Assembly: GCF_002081715.1 (NCBI RefSeq)
Contig: NZ_MUKP01000021.1
Coordinates: 1 to 64,000 of the forward strand
From: Nocardia donostiensis
GTDB lineage: Bacteria; Actinomycetota; Actinomycetes; Mycobacteriales; Mycobacteriaceae
Direction of reading: 5' to 3'
DNA: 64,000 nt
The notes beneath the pieces are model-generated. The model did not search any database and had not been told where the DNA came from. It saw only the letters and a list, made by a program, of their open reading frames with translations. This document shows, piece by piece, positions 48,043-56,733 of the stretch. How positions within the stretch are numbered: position 1 is the first letter of the stretch; each line of letters starts with the position of its first letter. The position numbers were made by a program, and so were the translations under genes.

Positions 48043-48530
48043 CAACCTCGGCCCGGCACTGGACGATTCCGCGGATCCTGGTGCAGCTCGTCCTGCTCGT
48101 CACGATGTTCGTACCGCTGCTGGCCGATCTCGTGATCCCGGATATCGCCGCAATGCACCTGCACAATCCGGCCTGGCCGCCGCACGCCAAATTCCACGAC
48201 GCCCAATACCTCGTGATGTCGGCGCTGCTCGGCCTCACCGGTTCCGTCATACTCCGCCGCCGGGCCGGTGACCTGCGCGCCCAGTTCCGCTGGGCGGCAG
48301 CGCTGGCCGCGATCACCTGGGTGGGTATGTTCGGCGCCCTGCTGTTCCCCGGCACCGCCGCCCAGGACCCCGAGCATCGGGCAGGCAACCCGCCGATCCT
48401 CGGCTTGGATCCGCAGCTGTTCGTCGCGTTGATCGTGCTCGTCACGGTCGCGATCGCCGTTGTGGTCGAACAGGTCGCCCAAGTCTGTTCCGGCGATCAA
48501 TGGACCACTAAGTCCTCGCGCGCCATGTAA
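48039..48530 (+). CDS. Small membrane protein of unknown function coupled to the monooxygenase
   Basis: A 163-residue protein with about four hydrophobic helices ('ILVQLVLLVTMFVPLLADLV', 'YLVMSALLGLTGSVILRRRA', 'AAALAAITWVGMFGALLFPG', 'LFVALIVLVTVAIAVVVEQV'). A conserved-looking 'MHLHNPAWPPHAKFHDAQYL' sits in the first loop. I do not know the function; similar small membrane proteins often sit beside flavin monooxygenases in Actinobacteria. GTG 48039 overlaps the monooxygenase stop. Confidence 0.75.
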   Translation: MTTSARHWTIPRILVQLVLLVTMFVPLLADLVIPDIAAMHLHNPAWPPHAKFHDAQYLVMSALLGLTGSVILRRRAGDLRAQFRWAAALAAITWVGMFGALLFPGTAAQDPEHRAGNPPILGLDPQLFVALIVLVTVAIAVVVEQVAQVCSGDQWTTKSSRAM

Positions 48531-48680
48531 TAGCTGTTGAACGAGTCGGCGTGGTGGATGTCGATATCGGTGAACCTGGCGTCGTTCAGTATCAGCGCGT
48601 TGAACGCTTCGTTGTCGTAGAGAACGGCGGCGTGTAATCCGGGCAGCGGGCCTGGCTCCGGGGCCCAGAGGTGGCGCGGC
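48497..48680 (-). pseudogene. Possible remnant of a methyltransferase C-terminus
   Basis: This strand reads, without a start codon, about 60 codons ending 'FTDIDIHHADSFNSYYMARE' and D-L-V-V-H before TGA at 48497. The 'ARFTDIDIHHADSFNSYYMAR' pattern resembles the last strand and tail of class I methyltransferases. It lies directly after the HIT gene and overlaps the 3' end of the membrane-protein gene. It looks like a deletion remnant. Certainty is limited because it is short. Confidence 0.4.
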
Positions 48681-48692
48681 CCGGAACGGGGA

Positions 48693-49118
48693 CTATTCGG
48701 GCACGTTCGCGCCGTAACCCAGCTCGCGTAGCGCCTGCTTGATCTTGGCTTGCGCTTCGTCGAGGGACTCGGGGGAGGGGTTGGGGTCGGCGCCGGAGAT
48801 ATCGAAATTGCCCATGGTGAAGGCGGGGAATACGTGGACGTGCAGGTGGGGGACTTCCAGGCCGGCGATGAGCAGACCGGCGCGGGGGGCGTCCCAGGCG
48901 GCGCGGACGGCGCGGCCGATCTTCTGGGCGACGCCGGTGATGCGGGCGAAGGTGTCGGGATCGATGTCTTGCCACTGGTCGATTTCCTTGCGCGGCACCA
49001 CCAGGGTGTGGCCGGGGGTCACCGGGGCGATGGTGAGGAAACCGACGAATTCGTCGTCTTCCCAGACGAACCGACCCGGGAGCTCACCGGCGATGATCGC
49101 ACTGAAAACAGAAGCCAT
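48693..49118 (-). CDS. HIT-family nucleotide hydrolase (141 residues)
   Basis: It has the complete HIT fold with the motif H-L-H-V-H-V-F ('[19 protein letters not shown]') and N-terminal '[20 protein letters not shown]'. '[19 protein letters not shown]' is the usual second segment. HIT proteins cleave nucleoside phosphates such as AMP-X or Ap4A. A second HIT gene of a different subtype is at 56231-56653. The gene ends just before the methyltransferase remnant. Confidence 0.9.
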   Translation of the reverse strand: MASVFSAIIAGELPGRFVWEDDEFVGFLTIAPVTPGHTLVVPRKEIDQWQDIDPDTFARITGVAQKIGRAVRAAWDAPRAGLLIAGLEVPHLHVHVFPAFTMGNFDISGADPNPSPESLDEAQAKIKQALRELGYGANVPE

Positions 49119-49156
49119 GCTGGGCAGGTTACGCGCCCGGTGCAGCAGCGCACGCC

Positions 49157-49232
49157 ACCTACACGGTTGTGTTTTGTCGCCTACACGGCTGTGATTTGTC
49201 GCCTACACGGCTGTGATTTGTCGCCTACACGG
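49157..49232. repeat. Tandem repeat, about 3.5 copies of a 22-bp unit
   Basis: The unit GCCTACACGGCTGTGATTTGTC (two 11-base halves: GCCTACACGGC and TGTGATTTGTC) occurs exactly at 49179-49200 and 49201-49222. A diverged copy is at 49157-49178 and a partial copy at 49223-49232. The partial copy runs into the last codons of the PH-domain gene. Between the two genes here this repeat is the only content. Confidence 0.85.
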
Positions 49233-49602
49233 CGACGAAGTGGGAAAGAATGCCCTGCACCTCGTAGATATCGACCTGCCGGTTGAACTTCTGCCGCACC
49301 GGCTCGTCGTTGCCGGAGATCCAGATGTCGAGCTCGGCGTCCAGGTCGAAAGTGCCCGCGGTCTCCACCGAGAAATGTGTGATGGAACGGTACGGGATGC
49401 TGTGGTAGCTCACCTTGCGTCCGGACAGGCCCTGTTTGTCGACCAGTATCAGGCGTCGGTTGGTGAACAGCATCGCGTCGCGGACCAGGATATAGGCGGC
49501 ATAGATTTGTTCGCCGTTGCCGAGGAGCCGTCCGTACTCCTGTTGCGCCTGGGCCGGATCGAGGCGTCCGGCGTTGCCCATGATTCCGTCCATCAGACCC
49601 AT
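49225..49602 (-). CDS. Bacterial PH-domain-like protein
   Basis: A 125-residue protein (MGLMDGIMGNAGRLDPAQAQ). The strand pattern 'AYILVRDAMLFTNRRLILVD', 'KVSYHSIPYRSITHFSVETA' and 'LDIWISGNDEPVRQKFNRQV' matches the bacterial PH_1 (YokE/DUF-type) beta barrel. The role is probably protein-protein or membrane association; no catalytic residues are seen. ATG 49602 has GGAGG. It is divergent from purD. Its 3' end merges with the 22-bp tandem repeat. Confidence 0.8.
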   Translation of the reverse strand: MGLMDGIMGNAGRLDPAQAQQEYGRLLGNGEQIYAAYILVRDAMLFTNRRLILVDKQGLSGRKVSYHSIPYRSITHFSVETAGTFDLDAELDIWISGNDEPVRQKFNRQVDIYEVQGILSHFVAV

Positions 49603-49782
49603 TGCCGCACATCCTCCGGGTAGTTCACGCAGGGCCGGTTGCCCCGTTCGGTTGTCCCATCCATCATCCACAACGCGCGCAGACCGGACCGTCTGTTGTG
49701 GCCGGACACGCTGGTCCACAGGTTCCATGCGGGGCCCAACCTGGCCCGCCGGAGAGGGGAACAGCACCTATAAGCTGTGTCC

Positions 49783-51063
49783 GTGCGAGTACTCGTCATC
49801 GGTTCCGGAGCCCGTGAACACGCCCTCGTCCTTGCCCTGCGCCGCGATCCGGCGGTGAGCGCGATCGTCGCCGCACCGGGCAATGCGGGTATCGCACAGC
49901 ATGCGCAGATCAGGCCGGTTGATCCGACCTCCGGCGAAGCGGTGGTCGCGCTGGCCGCGGACATGTCCGCCGACCTGGTGGTGATCGGTCCGGAAGTGCC
50001 GTTGGTGCTCGGCATCGCCGATGCGGTGCGGGCCGCCGGTATCGCCTGTTTCGGTCCCTCGGCCGCCGCAGCGCGGATCGAGGGTTCCAAGGCGTTCGCC
50101 AAAGATGTGATGGCCGCTGCCGGGGTGCGTACCGCGCACAGCGAGGTCGTCGACAACCCGGCCGAGCTCGATGCTGCCCTGGGCCGGTTCGGACCTACCT
50201 GGGTGGTCAAGGACGACGGGCTCGCCGCGGGCAAGGGCGTTGTGGTGACCGCCGACCGCGCCGCCGCTCGCACGCACGCCGCGGACCTGCTGGAACAGGG
50301 GCATCCGGTGCTGATGGAGTCGTTCCTGGATGGGCCGGAGGTTTCGCTGTTCTGCCTGGTGGACGGTGAGACCGTGGTGCCGCTGCTGCCCGCGCAGGAC
50401 CATAAACGCGTCGGTGACGGCGACACCGGCCCCAACACCGGCGGTATGGGCGCCTACACACCGCTGCCCTGGCTGCCGGAATCGACCGCGGACGCAATCG
50501 TCACCGATGTGGTGGAACCGGTCGCCGCCGAGCTGGTGCGCCGCGGCAGCGGGTTCACCGGCCTGCTGTATGCGGGGCTCGCCATCGGCGCGGAAGGGCC
50601 CGCGGTGGTCGAGTTCAACTGCCGGTTCGGTGACCCGGAGACGCAGGCGGTGCTCGCGCTGCTGGACAGCCCGCTGTCGGAACTGCTGTACGCCACCGCC
50701 ACCGGGACCCTCGCCGAGGTGGCGAAACCGCGCTGGCGCGATGGGTCCGCTGTCACTGTGGTGGTTGCCGCCGAGAACTATCCGGGCAGGCCGCGGGTCG
50801 GCGATGTCATCACCGGTGCGGGCGAGGGCGCGACCGACAAGACCGAAACAGCCGCGACGGTGCTGCACGCCGGAACCTCGACCCGCGCCGACGGCGCCCT
50901 GGTGTCGGCGGGTGGACGGGTGCTGAATGTCGTCGGCGTCGGCCCTGATCTGGCCGCAGCCCGAGCCGCCGCCTACGAACGCATCGGGGGCATCAAACTC
51001 CCCGGCAGCCATTACCGCACCGATATCGGCCTGGCTGCCGTCGAAAGCCGGATCAGCGTCTGA
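49783..51063 (+). CDS. purD: Phosphoribosylamine-glycine ligase
   Basis: A 426-residue ATP-grasp enzyme for the second step of purine biosynthesis (5-phosphoribosylamine plus glycine to GAR). It begins [20 protein letters not shown] and shows '[20 protein letters not shown]', '[20 protein letters not shown]', the family signature '[20 protein letters not shown]' and '[18 protein letters not shown]'. GTG 49783 gives the standard start; an in-frame GTG at 49777 is possible. A purR-type operator could not be seen. Confidence 0.95.
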   Translation: MRVLVIGSGAREHALVLALRRDPAVSAIVAAPGNAGIAQHAQIRPVDPTSGEAVVALAADMSADLVVIGPEVPLVLGIADAVRAAGIACFGPSAAAARIEGSKAFAKDVMAAAGVRTAHSEVVDNPAELDAALGRFGPTWVVKDDGLAAGKGVVVTADRAAARTHAADLLEQGHPVLMESFLDGPEVSLFCLVDGETVVPLLPAQDHKRVGDGDTGPNTGGMGAYTPLPWLPESTADAIVTDVVEPVAAELVRRGSGFTGLLYAGLAIGAEGPAVVEFNCRFGDPETQAVLALLDSPLSELLYATATGTLAEVAKPRWRDGSAVTVVVAAENYPGRPRVGDVITGAGEGATDKTETAATVLHAGTSTRADGALVSAGGRVLNVVGVGPDLAAARAAAYERIGGIKLPGSHYRTDIGLAAVESRISV

Positions 51064-51119
51064 GGTAACGGTTTTCGTTGTGTACCGGCAATGCGGTTTC
51101 GGCCGGTGCGATGTGAGAG

Positions 51120-52556
51120 CTAATTCTCGAAGGTCAATCCGCGCAGAGCGAGCCAGCGTTGCGGGTCGATATGCCTGCCGCCGACGATGATTTCGAAATG
51201 CAGGTGCGGGCCGGTGGAATCGCCGCGGTTGCCCATGCGGGCGATCTGCATACCCGCGCGGATACGTTCGCCGCGGGAGACGACGAAGTCGTACATATGG
51301 CCGTACACCGAGACGGTGCCGTCGTCGTGCCTGATACGAACCCACAGGCCGAAACCGGAGGCCGGGCCCGCGTCGATAACGGTTCCGTCGGCGACCGCGT
51401 AGATCGGGCTGCCGATCGGTCCCGCGATATCGATACCGTTGTGGAAGGTGCCCCAGCGCTGGCCGAAACCGGAGGTGAAGACGCCGAGCGCGGGCAGTAC
51501 ATAGCCGCTGATATGCGGGGTGATCGAACCCGGCGGCACCGGCACCGGCGCGGGCATGCTCCCGATCCACGGCAGCCGTTCCCCGGCGACCACGGCCGCG
51601 GCCTCGGCCTTCGCGCGTTGCAGGGTGGCACGGGCCGCGGCGGCGACCACCGCCTGCTCGCGGAGCCGCTCACCGTTTTCCACGGCGTCGAGGTAGCGGC
51701 GCACCGACGGTGTCGGTGTCTGCAACTGCAGCGGATACGCGGCCGCCACCCGCTGCTGCTCTCCTGGCCACGGCGGTCGCTCGGTGATCAGCGAACCGAA
51801 CTGGGTGTCGGCCGCCGACAACAGCAGCGTCACCGCCAGCCCGCCGATCAGCAGCCGGTGCCTGCGCAGTAGCGCGCCCAGTTCTTCGGCGCTCGGCCGC
51901 CGGTGGAGTACGGCACGCAGATCGTGGACTGTCGGCCGGTTGCGCACGACCGTACGCAGGGCCGCCGCGCCGGTGAGCAGTGCGACTCGCGCATCCGCTG
52001 CGGTATTTCGCTGCGCTTCTCGCTCACGCCAACCCGGTGCAATGATCAGCCCGCCTGCTCGTCCCGCCCTGGCCAGGGCGCTGGTCGGCGTTCCAGCATC
52101 AAGTCTGGGTGACTCGCCGATACTCGCGTCGGCAACGCCGTCCGTTCCGGGCCTGTCAGCAGGGGTGGCCGCGTCCCGCTCGTCTGCCGCGTCGTCCGCG
52201 ATGGTGGTTGGCGCCGAAGTCGTGGCGTCGAGATGCAGGGCGTCGTCGGTGCCCGCAGCGGTTCCGGTCGCCTGCCCGTTGGCGCTGGATTCGGCGCGCG
52301 AGCCAGCGACGAGATGGGGTGTCGAGTGCTCGGTCGTCGGCGTCGATGCCCGGTCGATTGCGCGGTCCCCGGGGTCGGTGTGTCCGGATTCGGGTTGTTC
52401 GTGTTTCGGCTGGTCTGCGGGGAGATGGTCGGCTCGCGGGCAATTGGTGTCTGTGCGCTGGTCGAGCCCGGCTCCGTGGCGGTGAACGCTTTCGGTGAGG
52501 GGCTCTGCTGCGGTGTGCTGCGGGTCGGCGGCCGACCGGCTGGCCTTCTCGAGCAT
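51120..52556 (-). CDS. M23-family peptidase (LytM/DD-endopeptidase-like), membrane-anchored
   Basis: A 478-residue protein. Residues 1-180 or so are low-complexity and rich in Thr, Ala, Asp and Arg. A transmembrane helix follows at about 234-256 ('LLIGGLAVTLLLSAADTQFG'), then a linker, and an M23 domain in the last 125 residues: 'SGFGQRWGTFHNGIDIAGPI' (H-x3-D zinc ligands) and 'RGDSTGPHLHFEIIVGGRHI' (H-x-H). All zinc ligands are there, so it probably cleaves peptidoglycan cross-links outside the membrane. ATG 52556 was chosen because the frame upstream overlaps the promoter of the divergent aminotransferase. Confidence 0.9.
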   Translation of the reverse strand: MLEKASRSAADPQHTAAEPLTESVHRHGAGLDQRTDTNCPRADHLPADQPKHEQPESGHTDPGDRAIDRASTPTTEHSTPHLVAGSRAESSANGQATGTAAGTDDALHLDATTSAPTTIADDAADERDAATPADRPGTDGVADASIGESPRLDAGTPTSALARAGRAGGLIIAPGWREREAQRNTAADARVALLTGAAALRTVVRNRPTVHDLRAVLHRRPSAEELGALLRRHRLLIGGLAVTLLLSAADTQFGSLITERPPWPGEQQRVAAAYPLQLQTPTPSVRRYLDAVENGERLREQAVVAAAARATLQRAKAEAAAVVAGERLPWIGSMPAPVPVPPGSITPHISGYVLPALGVFTSGFGQRWGTFHNGIDIAGPIGSPIYAVADGTVIDAGPASGFGLWVRIRHDDGTVSVYGHMYDFVVSRGERIRAGMQIARMGNRGDSTGPHLHFEIIVGGRHIDPQRWLALRGLTFEN

Positions 52557-52610
52557 CAGCGCCGACCATATCGCCCGGCCGGCGGCAGTGGGTGCTCTAC
52601 CGTCGGACGG

Positions 52611-53780
52611 GTGTCCACAGAATCCAGGCGCTCGACCATTCCACCTTTCTACGTTATGGACGTATGGAAAGCCGCTGCGGAACGCGCCCGAACACACGGT
52701 GATGTGCTGGTGCTGGCCGCCGGGCAACCATCGACTCCAGCGCCCGCGCCGGTGCTGCGCGCCACCAGAGCCGCGCTCGACTCCGAGCTGTTCGGCTACA
52801 CCGAAACGTTCGGTCTGTCCGCCTTACGTGAGACGATCGCCGACTATCACCGCCGTACCTACGGCTGCCCGGTCGAACCCGACGATGTGGTGGTGACGAC
52901 CGGCTCGTCCGGCGCGTTCACGCTGATCTTCCTTGCCGCTTTCGACCCAGGCGACACGGTCGTGGTTGCCCGTCCCGGCTATCCGGCTTACCGCAATACC
53001 CTCACCGCGCTCGGCTGCCGCGTCGTCGAACTCGACTGCCGGTCCGAAACCCGCTTCCAGCCGACGGTGGCGATGCTAGAGGAACTCCCCGAACCGCCGC
53101 GTGGTCTGGTGGTGGCGAGTCCGGCGAATCCGACCGGCACCATGATCGACCCGGACGAGCTGGCCGCGTTGGCGCGCTGGTGCGAAACCAACGGCACCCT
53201 GCTCATCTCCGACGAGATCTACCACGGCATCACCTACGGCGGTGAGCGCACGGCCTCGGCGTGGGAGACCTCCCGCGAGACGGTGGTGATCGGTTCGGTG
53301 TCGAAGTACTTCTCCATGACCGGCTGGCGGTTGGGCTGGATGCTCGCGCCACGCGGTATCCGTCCCGCATTGCAACGGCTGGCGTCCAATATGACCGTTT
53401 GCCCGCCCGCGATCTCCCAGTACGCGGCGATACACGCCTTCGATGACGAGGCAAAAGCCGAGCTGGACGGGCATGTGCGCCGTTACGCGGTGAACCGGCG
53501 GATCCTGCTGGACGGATTGCCCACGCTCGGCATCACCGATCTGGCTCCGGCCGACGGCGCGTTCTACGCCTACGCCGATATCGGGCACCTCACCAGCGAC
53601 TCGCTGACCTGGTGTGCGGATGTGCTCGCCCATACCGGGGTGGCGCTGGCGCCCGGCCTGGATTTCGACACCGCCGCCGGGCACCGGACCGTCCGTTTCT
53701 CCTTCGCCGGGGTGACGGCCGAACTCGAAGAGGCGCTGGTGCGTCTGCGGGATTATCTCGACAGCGGCCGGAGTGACTGA
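52611..53780 (+). CDS. PLP-dependent class I/II aminotransferase
   Basis: A 389-residue fold-type I aminotransferase. It has 'VVVTTGSSGAFTLIFLAAFD', 'VVASPANPTGTMIDPDELAA', 'LLISDEIYHGITYGGERTAS' (Asp and Tyr contact PLP), the Schiff-base lysine in 'IGSVSKYFSMTGWRLGWMLA' and the Arg near the C-terminus ('AAGHRTVRFSFAGVTAELEE'). GTG 52611 was chosen, as the longer frame is the shadow of the M23 gene. Substrate specificity is not deducible; aspartate/tyrosine-type enzymes are closest by motif. Confidence 0.92.
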   Translation: MSTESRRSTIPPFYVMDVWKAAAERARTHGDVLVLAAGQPSTPAPAPVLRATRAALDSELFGYTETFGLSALRETIADYHRRTYGCPVEPDDVVVTTGSSGAFTLIFLAAFDPGDTVVVARPGYPAYRNTLTALGCRVVELDCRSETRFQPTVAMLEELPEPPRGLVVASPANPTGTMIDPDELAALARWCETNGTLLISDEIYHGITYGGERTASAWETSRETVVIGSVSKYFSMTGWRLGWMLAPRGIRPALQRLASNMTVCPPAISQYAAIHAFDDEAKAELDGHVRRYAVNRRILLDGLPTLGITDLAPADGAFYAYADIGHLTSDSLTWCADVLAHTGVALAPGLDFDTAAGHRTVRFSFAGVTAELEEALVRLRDYLDSGRSD

Positions 53781-53910
53781 ACATGCTGTCACACAACAAC
53801 TTTGCCCCAGACTGTCACCAGCGCAGCGCGGATACGGTAAAAACATCGATGGCTGCTCTCTTTCTCTGATTCCATCCCGATGAACTGATGACGACTGGCA
53901 CGATGGCACG

Positions 53911-54549
53911 GTGATAACCGCGACGACCCCGAAAGGCGAACGGCGTCGCCAGGCTCTGGTGGCCGCGGCCGCTGAGCTGTTGCTCGAAGGCGGTTTCGAT
54001 GCGGTGCGGCACCGTTCGGTCGCCACCCGGGCCGAGCTGCCGCTGGCGTCGACCACCTACTACTTCGAATCGCTGGAGGATCTGATCGCGCGTGCGGTCG
54101 AGTTCAGCGGTAACGCGGAGCTGGCGGCGATGCGTGACCGGATCAGTGAGGTCAGTCACCGGCGGCGCGGCGCCGAGGCGACGGTCGATCTGGTGCTCGA
54201 CCTGCTGATCGGCTCCGACGGTCCGGACGAGGTCGCGCGGGGGCAGCTGATCGCCCGCTATGAGCGCACCGTCGCCTCCGCCCGGCACCCCGAGCTACGC
54301 GAGGTCCAGCTACGACTACGCGCGCAGTTGGACGAGCTACTGGCCGATGTCTTGCGCCGCTCCGATCGGCTGGTGCGCCCGGAACAGCTGCGCAGATTGG
54401 TCGCGGTGGTCGACGGCGCTGTAGTGGCCGCGTTGAGCGATTCCGATCCCCAACCACGCCGGATGGCGCGCGGCGCACTGCTGGAAGTCATCGATATCGT
54501 CGCTCCGGCGACACCGCAGCACCTCGACAGGTTCCGGTCACTAGACTGA
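53911..54549 (+). CDS. TetR-family regulator upstream of purB
   Basis: A 212-residue TetR protein with HTH 'QALVAAAAELLLEGGFDAVR' and 'ATRAELPLASTTYYFESLED'. The C-terminal domain has a TetR_C_17-like helical pattern ('VDLVLDLLIGSDGPDEVARG'). It ends 6 bp before purB, so the two are co-transcribed; a similar TetR gene (Rv0775) occurs near purB in M. tuberculosis. GTG 53911 was chosen. The ligand is unknown. Confidence 0.88.
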   Translation: MITATTPKGERRRQALVAAAAELLLEGGFDAVRHRSVATRAELPLASTTYYFESLEDLIARAVEFSGNAELAAMRDRISEVSHRRRGAEATVDLVLDLLIGSDGPDEVARGQLIARYERTVASARHPELREVQLRLRAQLDELLADVLRRSDRLVRPEQLRRLVAVVDGAVVAALSDSDPQPRRMARGALLEVIDIVAPATPQHLDRFRSLD

Positions 54550-54555
54550 CCGGAC

Positions 54556-56004
54556 GTGAGTCCTGATGGATCGAGCCCCGCTCCCGCCCAGATCCCCAAC
54601 GTCCTCGCCACCCGGTATGCCAGCCCACAGTTGGTGCACCTGTGGTCGCCCGAACACAAGGTCGTGCTCGAGCGCAAGCTGTGGCTGGAAGTGTTGCGGG
54701 CCCAGGCCGAGCTCGGTATCGACGTACCCGACGGCGTGATCGCCGACTACGAACGGGTACTGGGTCAGGTGCATCTGAGCGCCATCGCCGAACGCGAGCG
54801 CATCACCCGCCACGACGTGAAGGCCCGCATCGAGGAATTCAACGCGCTGGCCGGGCATGAACATGTGCACAAGGGCATGACCAGTCGCGACCTCACCGAA
54901 AATGTGGAACAGCTGCAGATCCGGCTGTCGCTGGATCATGTGCATGCCCACGGTGTCGCCGTCGCGGCCCGGCTCGCCGAACGCGCCGCCGAATACCAGA
55001 CGCTGGTGATGGCGGGCCGTTCGCACAATGTCGCCGCCCAGGCCACCACGCTGGGCAAACGTTTTGCCTCCGCCGCCGACGAGCTGGTCATCGCGTTGTC
55101 CCGCCTGCGTGAGCTGATCGACCGCTACCCGCTGCGCGGTATCAAGGGGCCGATGGGCACCGCCCAGGACATGCTGGATCTGCTCGGCGGGGACGCCGCG
55201 AAGCTGGCCGAGCTGGAACAGCAGGTGGCTCGCCATCTGGGTTTCGCGAATGTGCTCACCAGCGTCGGGCAGGTGTACCCGCGTTCGCTGGACCATGATG
55301 TGCTTTCGGCGCTGGTTCAGGTGGGTGCGGGTATGTCGTCGCTGGCGCATACCATCCGACTGATGGCCGGGCACGAGCTGGTCACCGAGGGCTTCCAGCC
55401 GGGGCAGGTGGGTAGTTCGGCCATGCCGCACAAGATGAACACCCGGTCCTGTGAACGGGTCAACGGCCTGCAGGTGGTGTTGCGCGGTTACGCATCGATG
55501 GCGGCCGAACTCGCAGGCGCCCAGTGGAACGAGGGTGACGTGTTCTGTTCGGTGGTACGCCGTGTCGCGCTGCCGGACGCTTTCTTCGCCATCGACGGCA
55601 TGATGGAGACCTTCCTGACGGTGCTCGCCGAATTCGGCGCCTACCCCGCTGTCATCTCCCGCGAACTCGACCGTTATCTGCCGTTCCTGGCCACCACCCG
55701 GATCCTGATGGCGGCGGTCCGCGCCGGTGTCGGGCGGGAAACTGCGCACGAGGTGATCAAGGAGCATGCGGTCGCCGTCGCGCTCGCCATGCGCGAGCAG
55801 GGACGCGAACCCGATCTGCTGGACCGTCTCGCCGTCGATTCCCGGCTCCCGCTGGACCGGGCCGCCCTCGACGAGGCGCTTGCGGACAAGTCGGTGTTCG
55901 TCGGGGCCGCCGCTGCTCAAGTGGGCGATGTCGTCGCCCAGGTGGACAAGCTCGTCGCCGACTACCCCGAAGCCGCTCGCTATACGCCTTCGCCGATCTT
56001 GTAG
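54556..56004 (+). CDS. purB: Adenylosuccinate lyase
   Basis: A 482-residue fumarase/aspartase-superfamily enzyme. It cleaves SAICAR and adenylosuccinate in purine synthesis. Signatures: 'EHVHKGMTSRDLTENVEQLQ' (His in T-S-R-D region), 'MAGRSHNVAAQATTLGKRFA' and the superfamily motif 'VGSSAMPHKMNTRSCERVNG' with the catalytic Ser loop. GTG 54556, 6 bp after the TetR gene. The length agrees with the family. Confidence 0.95.
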   Translation: MSPDGSSPAPAQIPNVLATRYASPQLVHLWSPEHKVVLERKLWLEVLRAQAELGIDVPDGVIADYERVLGQVHLSAIAERERITRHDVKARIEEFNALAGHEHVHKGMTSRDLTENVEQLQIRLSLDHVHAHGVAVAARLAERAAEYQTLVMAGRSHNVAAQATTLGKRFASAADELVIALSRLRELIDRYPLRGIKGPMGTAQDMLDLLGGDAAKLAELEQQVARHLGFANVLTSVGQVYPRSLDHDVLSALVQVGAGMSSLAHTIRLMAGHELVTEGFQPGQVGSSAMPHKMNTRSCERVNGLQVVLRGYASMAAELAGAQWNEGDVFCSVVRRVALPDAFFAIDGMMETFLTVLAEFGAYPAVISRELDRYLPFLATTRILMAAVRAGVGRETAHEVIKEHAVAVALAMREQGREPDLLDRLAVDSRLPLDRAALDEALADKSVFVGAAAAQVGDVVAQVDKLVADYPEAARYTPSPIL

Positions 56005-56230
56005 CCGCAATACCAGCTGGGGCTGTCACATCGGTTGACCGTTGTCGCGGGGTTGCGCAGCGTAGAGAAGCGGCGAGCTCGAAGCCTTCCGGTTCTGCTC
56101 CGCCGCCCAGCGGTCACGGCCGCCGTCTATCCGCGCGGCTGGCACCGGTACCTGTGCTGGCGGATACGGCGACAGCTTGGCGGAGCAGAAGTTGGATTTC
56201 CGGGGTGCAGTGCCGCGATAGTGGTTATCC

Positions 56231-56653
56231 GTGAACCCCTACACGATTTTCGCCGATATCATCGCGGGCCGCGCACCCGCCAGCAAGGTGTATGAAGACG
56301 ACGATGTGCTCGCCTTCATGGATATCCGTCCCATGACACCGGGGCATCTGCTGGTGGTGCCGAAGGTCGCGGCGCGGAACCTGGCGGAGCTCGATCCCGC
56401 GATCGGCGGGAAGCTGTTCCAGGTGGGGCAGCGGCTGGCGGCGGCGCTGCGGGCCAGTGAGGTCGGCTGCGACGGGGTGAACTTCTTCCTGGCCGACGGG
56501 GTGACGGCGGGACAGGAAGTGTTTCACGTGCACCTACACGTGATCCCGCGGACGGCGGGCGACGGTTTCGGGCTGCGTGGCAGGCCGACCACACCCCCGC
56601 GGGCCGACCTCGACTATTTAGCCGGATCGATTCGCGGGGCACTCGAACGCTGA
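56231..56653 (+). CDS. HIT-family protein (140 residues)
   Basis: Shows 'YTIFADIIAGRAPASKVYED', 'FMDIRPMTPGHLLVVPKVAA' and the HIT motif H-V-H-L-H-V-I-P ('QEVFHVHLHVIPRTAGDGF'), the Hint/PKCI-like subtype. It probably hydrolyses adenosine phosphoramidates. It differs from the HIT protein at 48693-49118 in its C-terminal end. GTG 56231. It lies after a 226-bp gap following purB and just before the prolyl oligopeptidase. Confidence 0.9.
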   Translation: MNPYTIFADIIAGRAPASKVYEDDDVLAFMDIRPMTPGHLLVVPKVAARNLAELDPAIGGKLFQVGQRLAAALRASEVGCDGVNFFLADGVTAGQEVFHVHLHVIPRTAGDGFGLRGRPTTPPRADLDYLAGSIRGALER

Positions 56654-56733
56654 AACCATCCTGGGGCGAGTAAGCGGAGCCTGAGCGACCGGGGAATGCG
56701 GTGCGGTCCCCGGTCCCGGCTACCGTGGAGCGC

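Noticed and set aside
52233..52610. Longer aminotransferase reading into the M23 gene
   Set aside because: The region is the antisense of a low-complexity coding segment; GTG 52611 begins the conserved domain.
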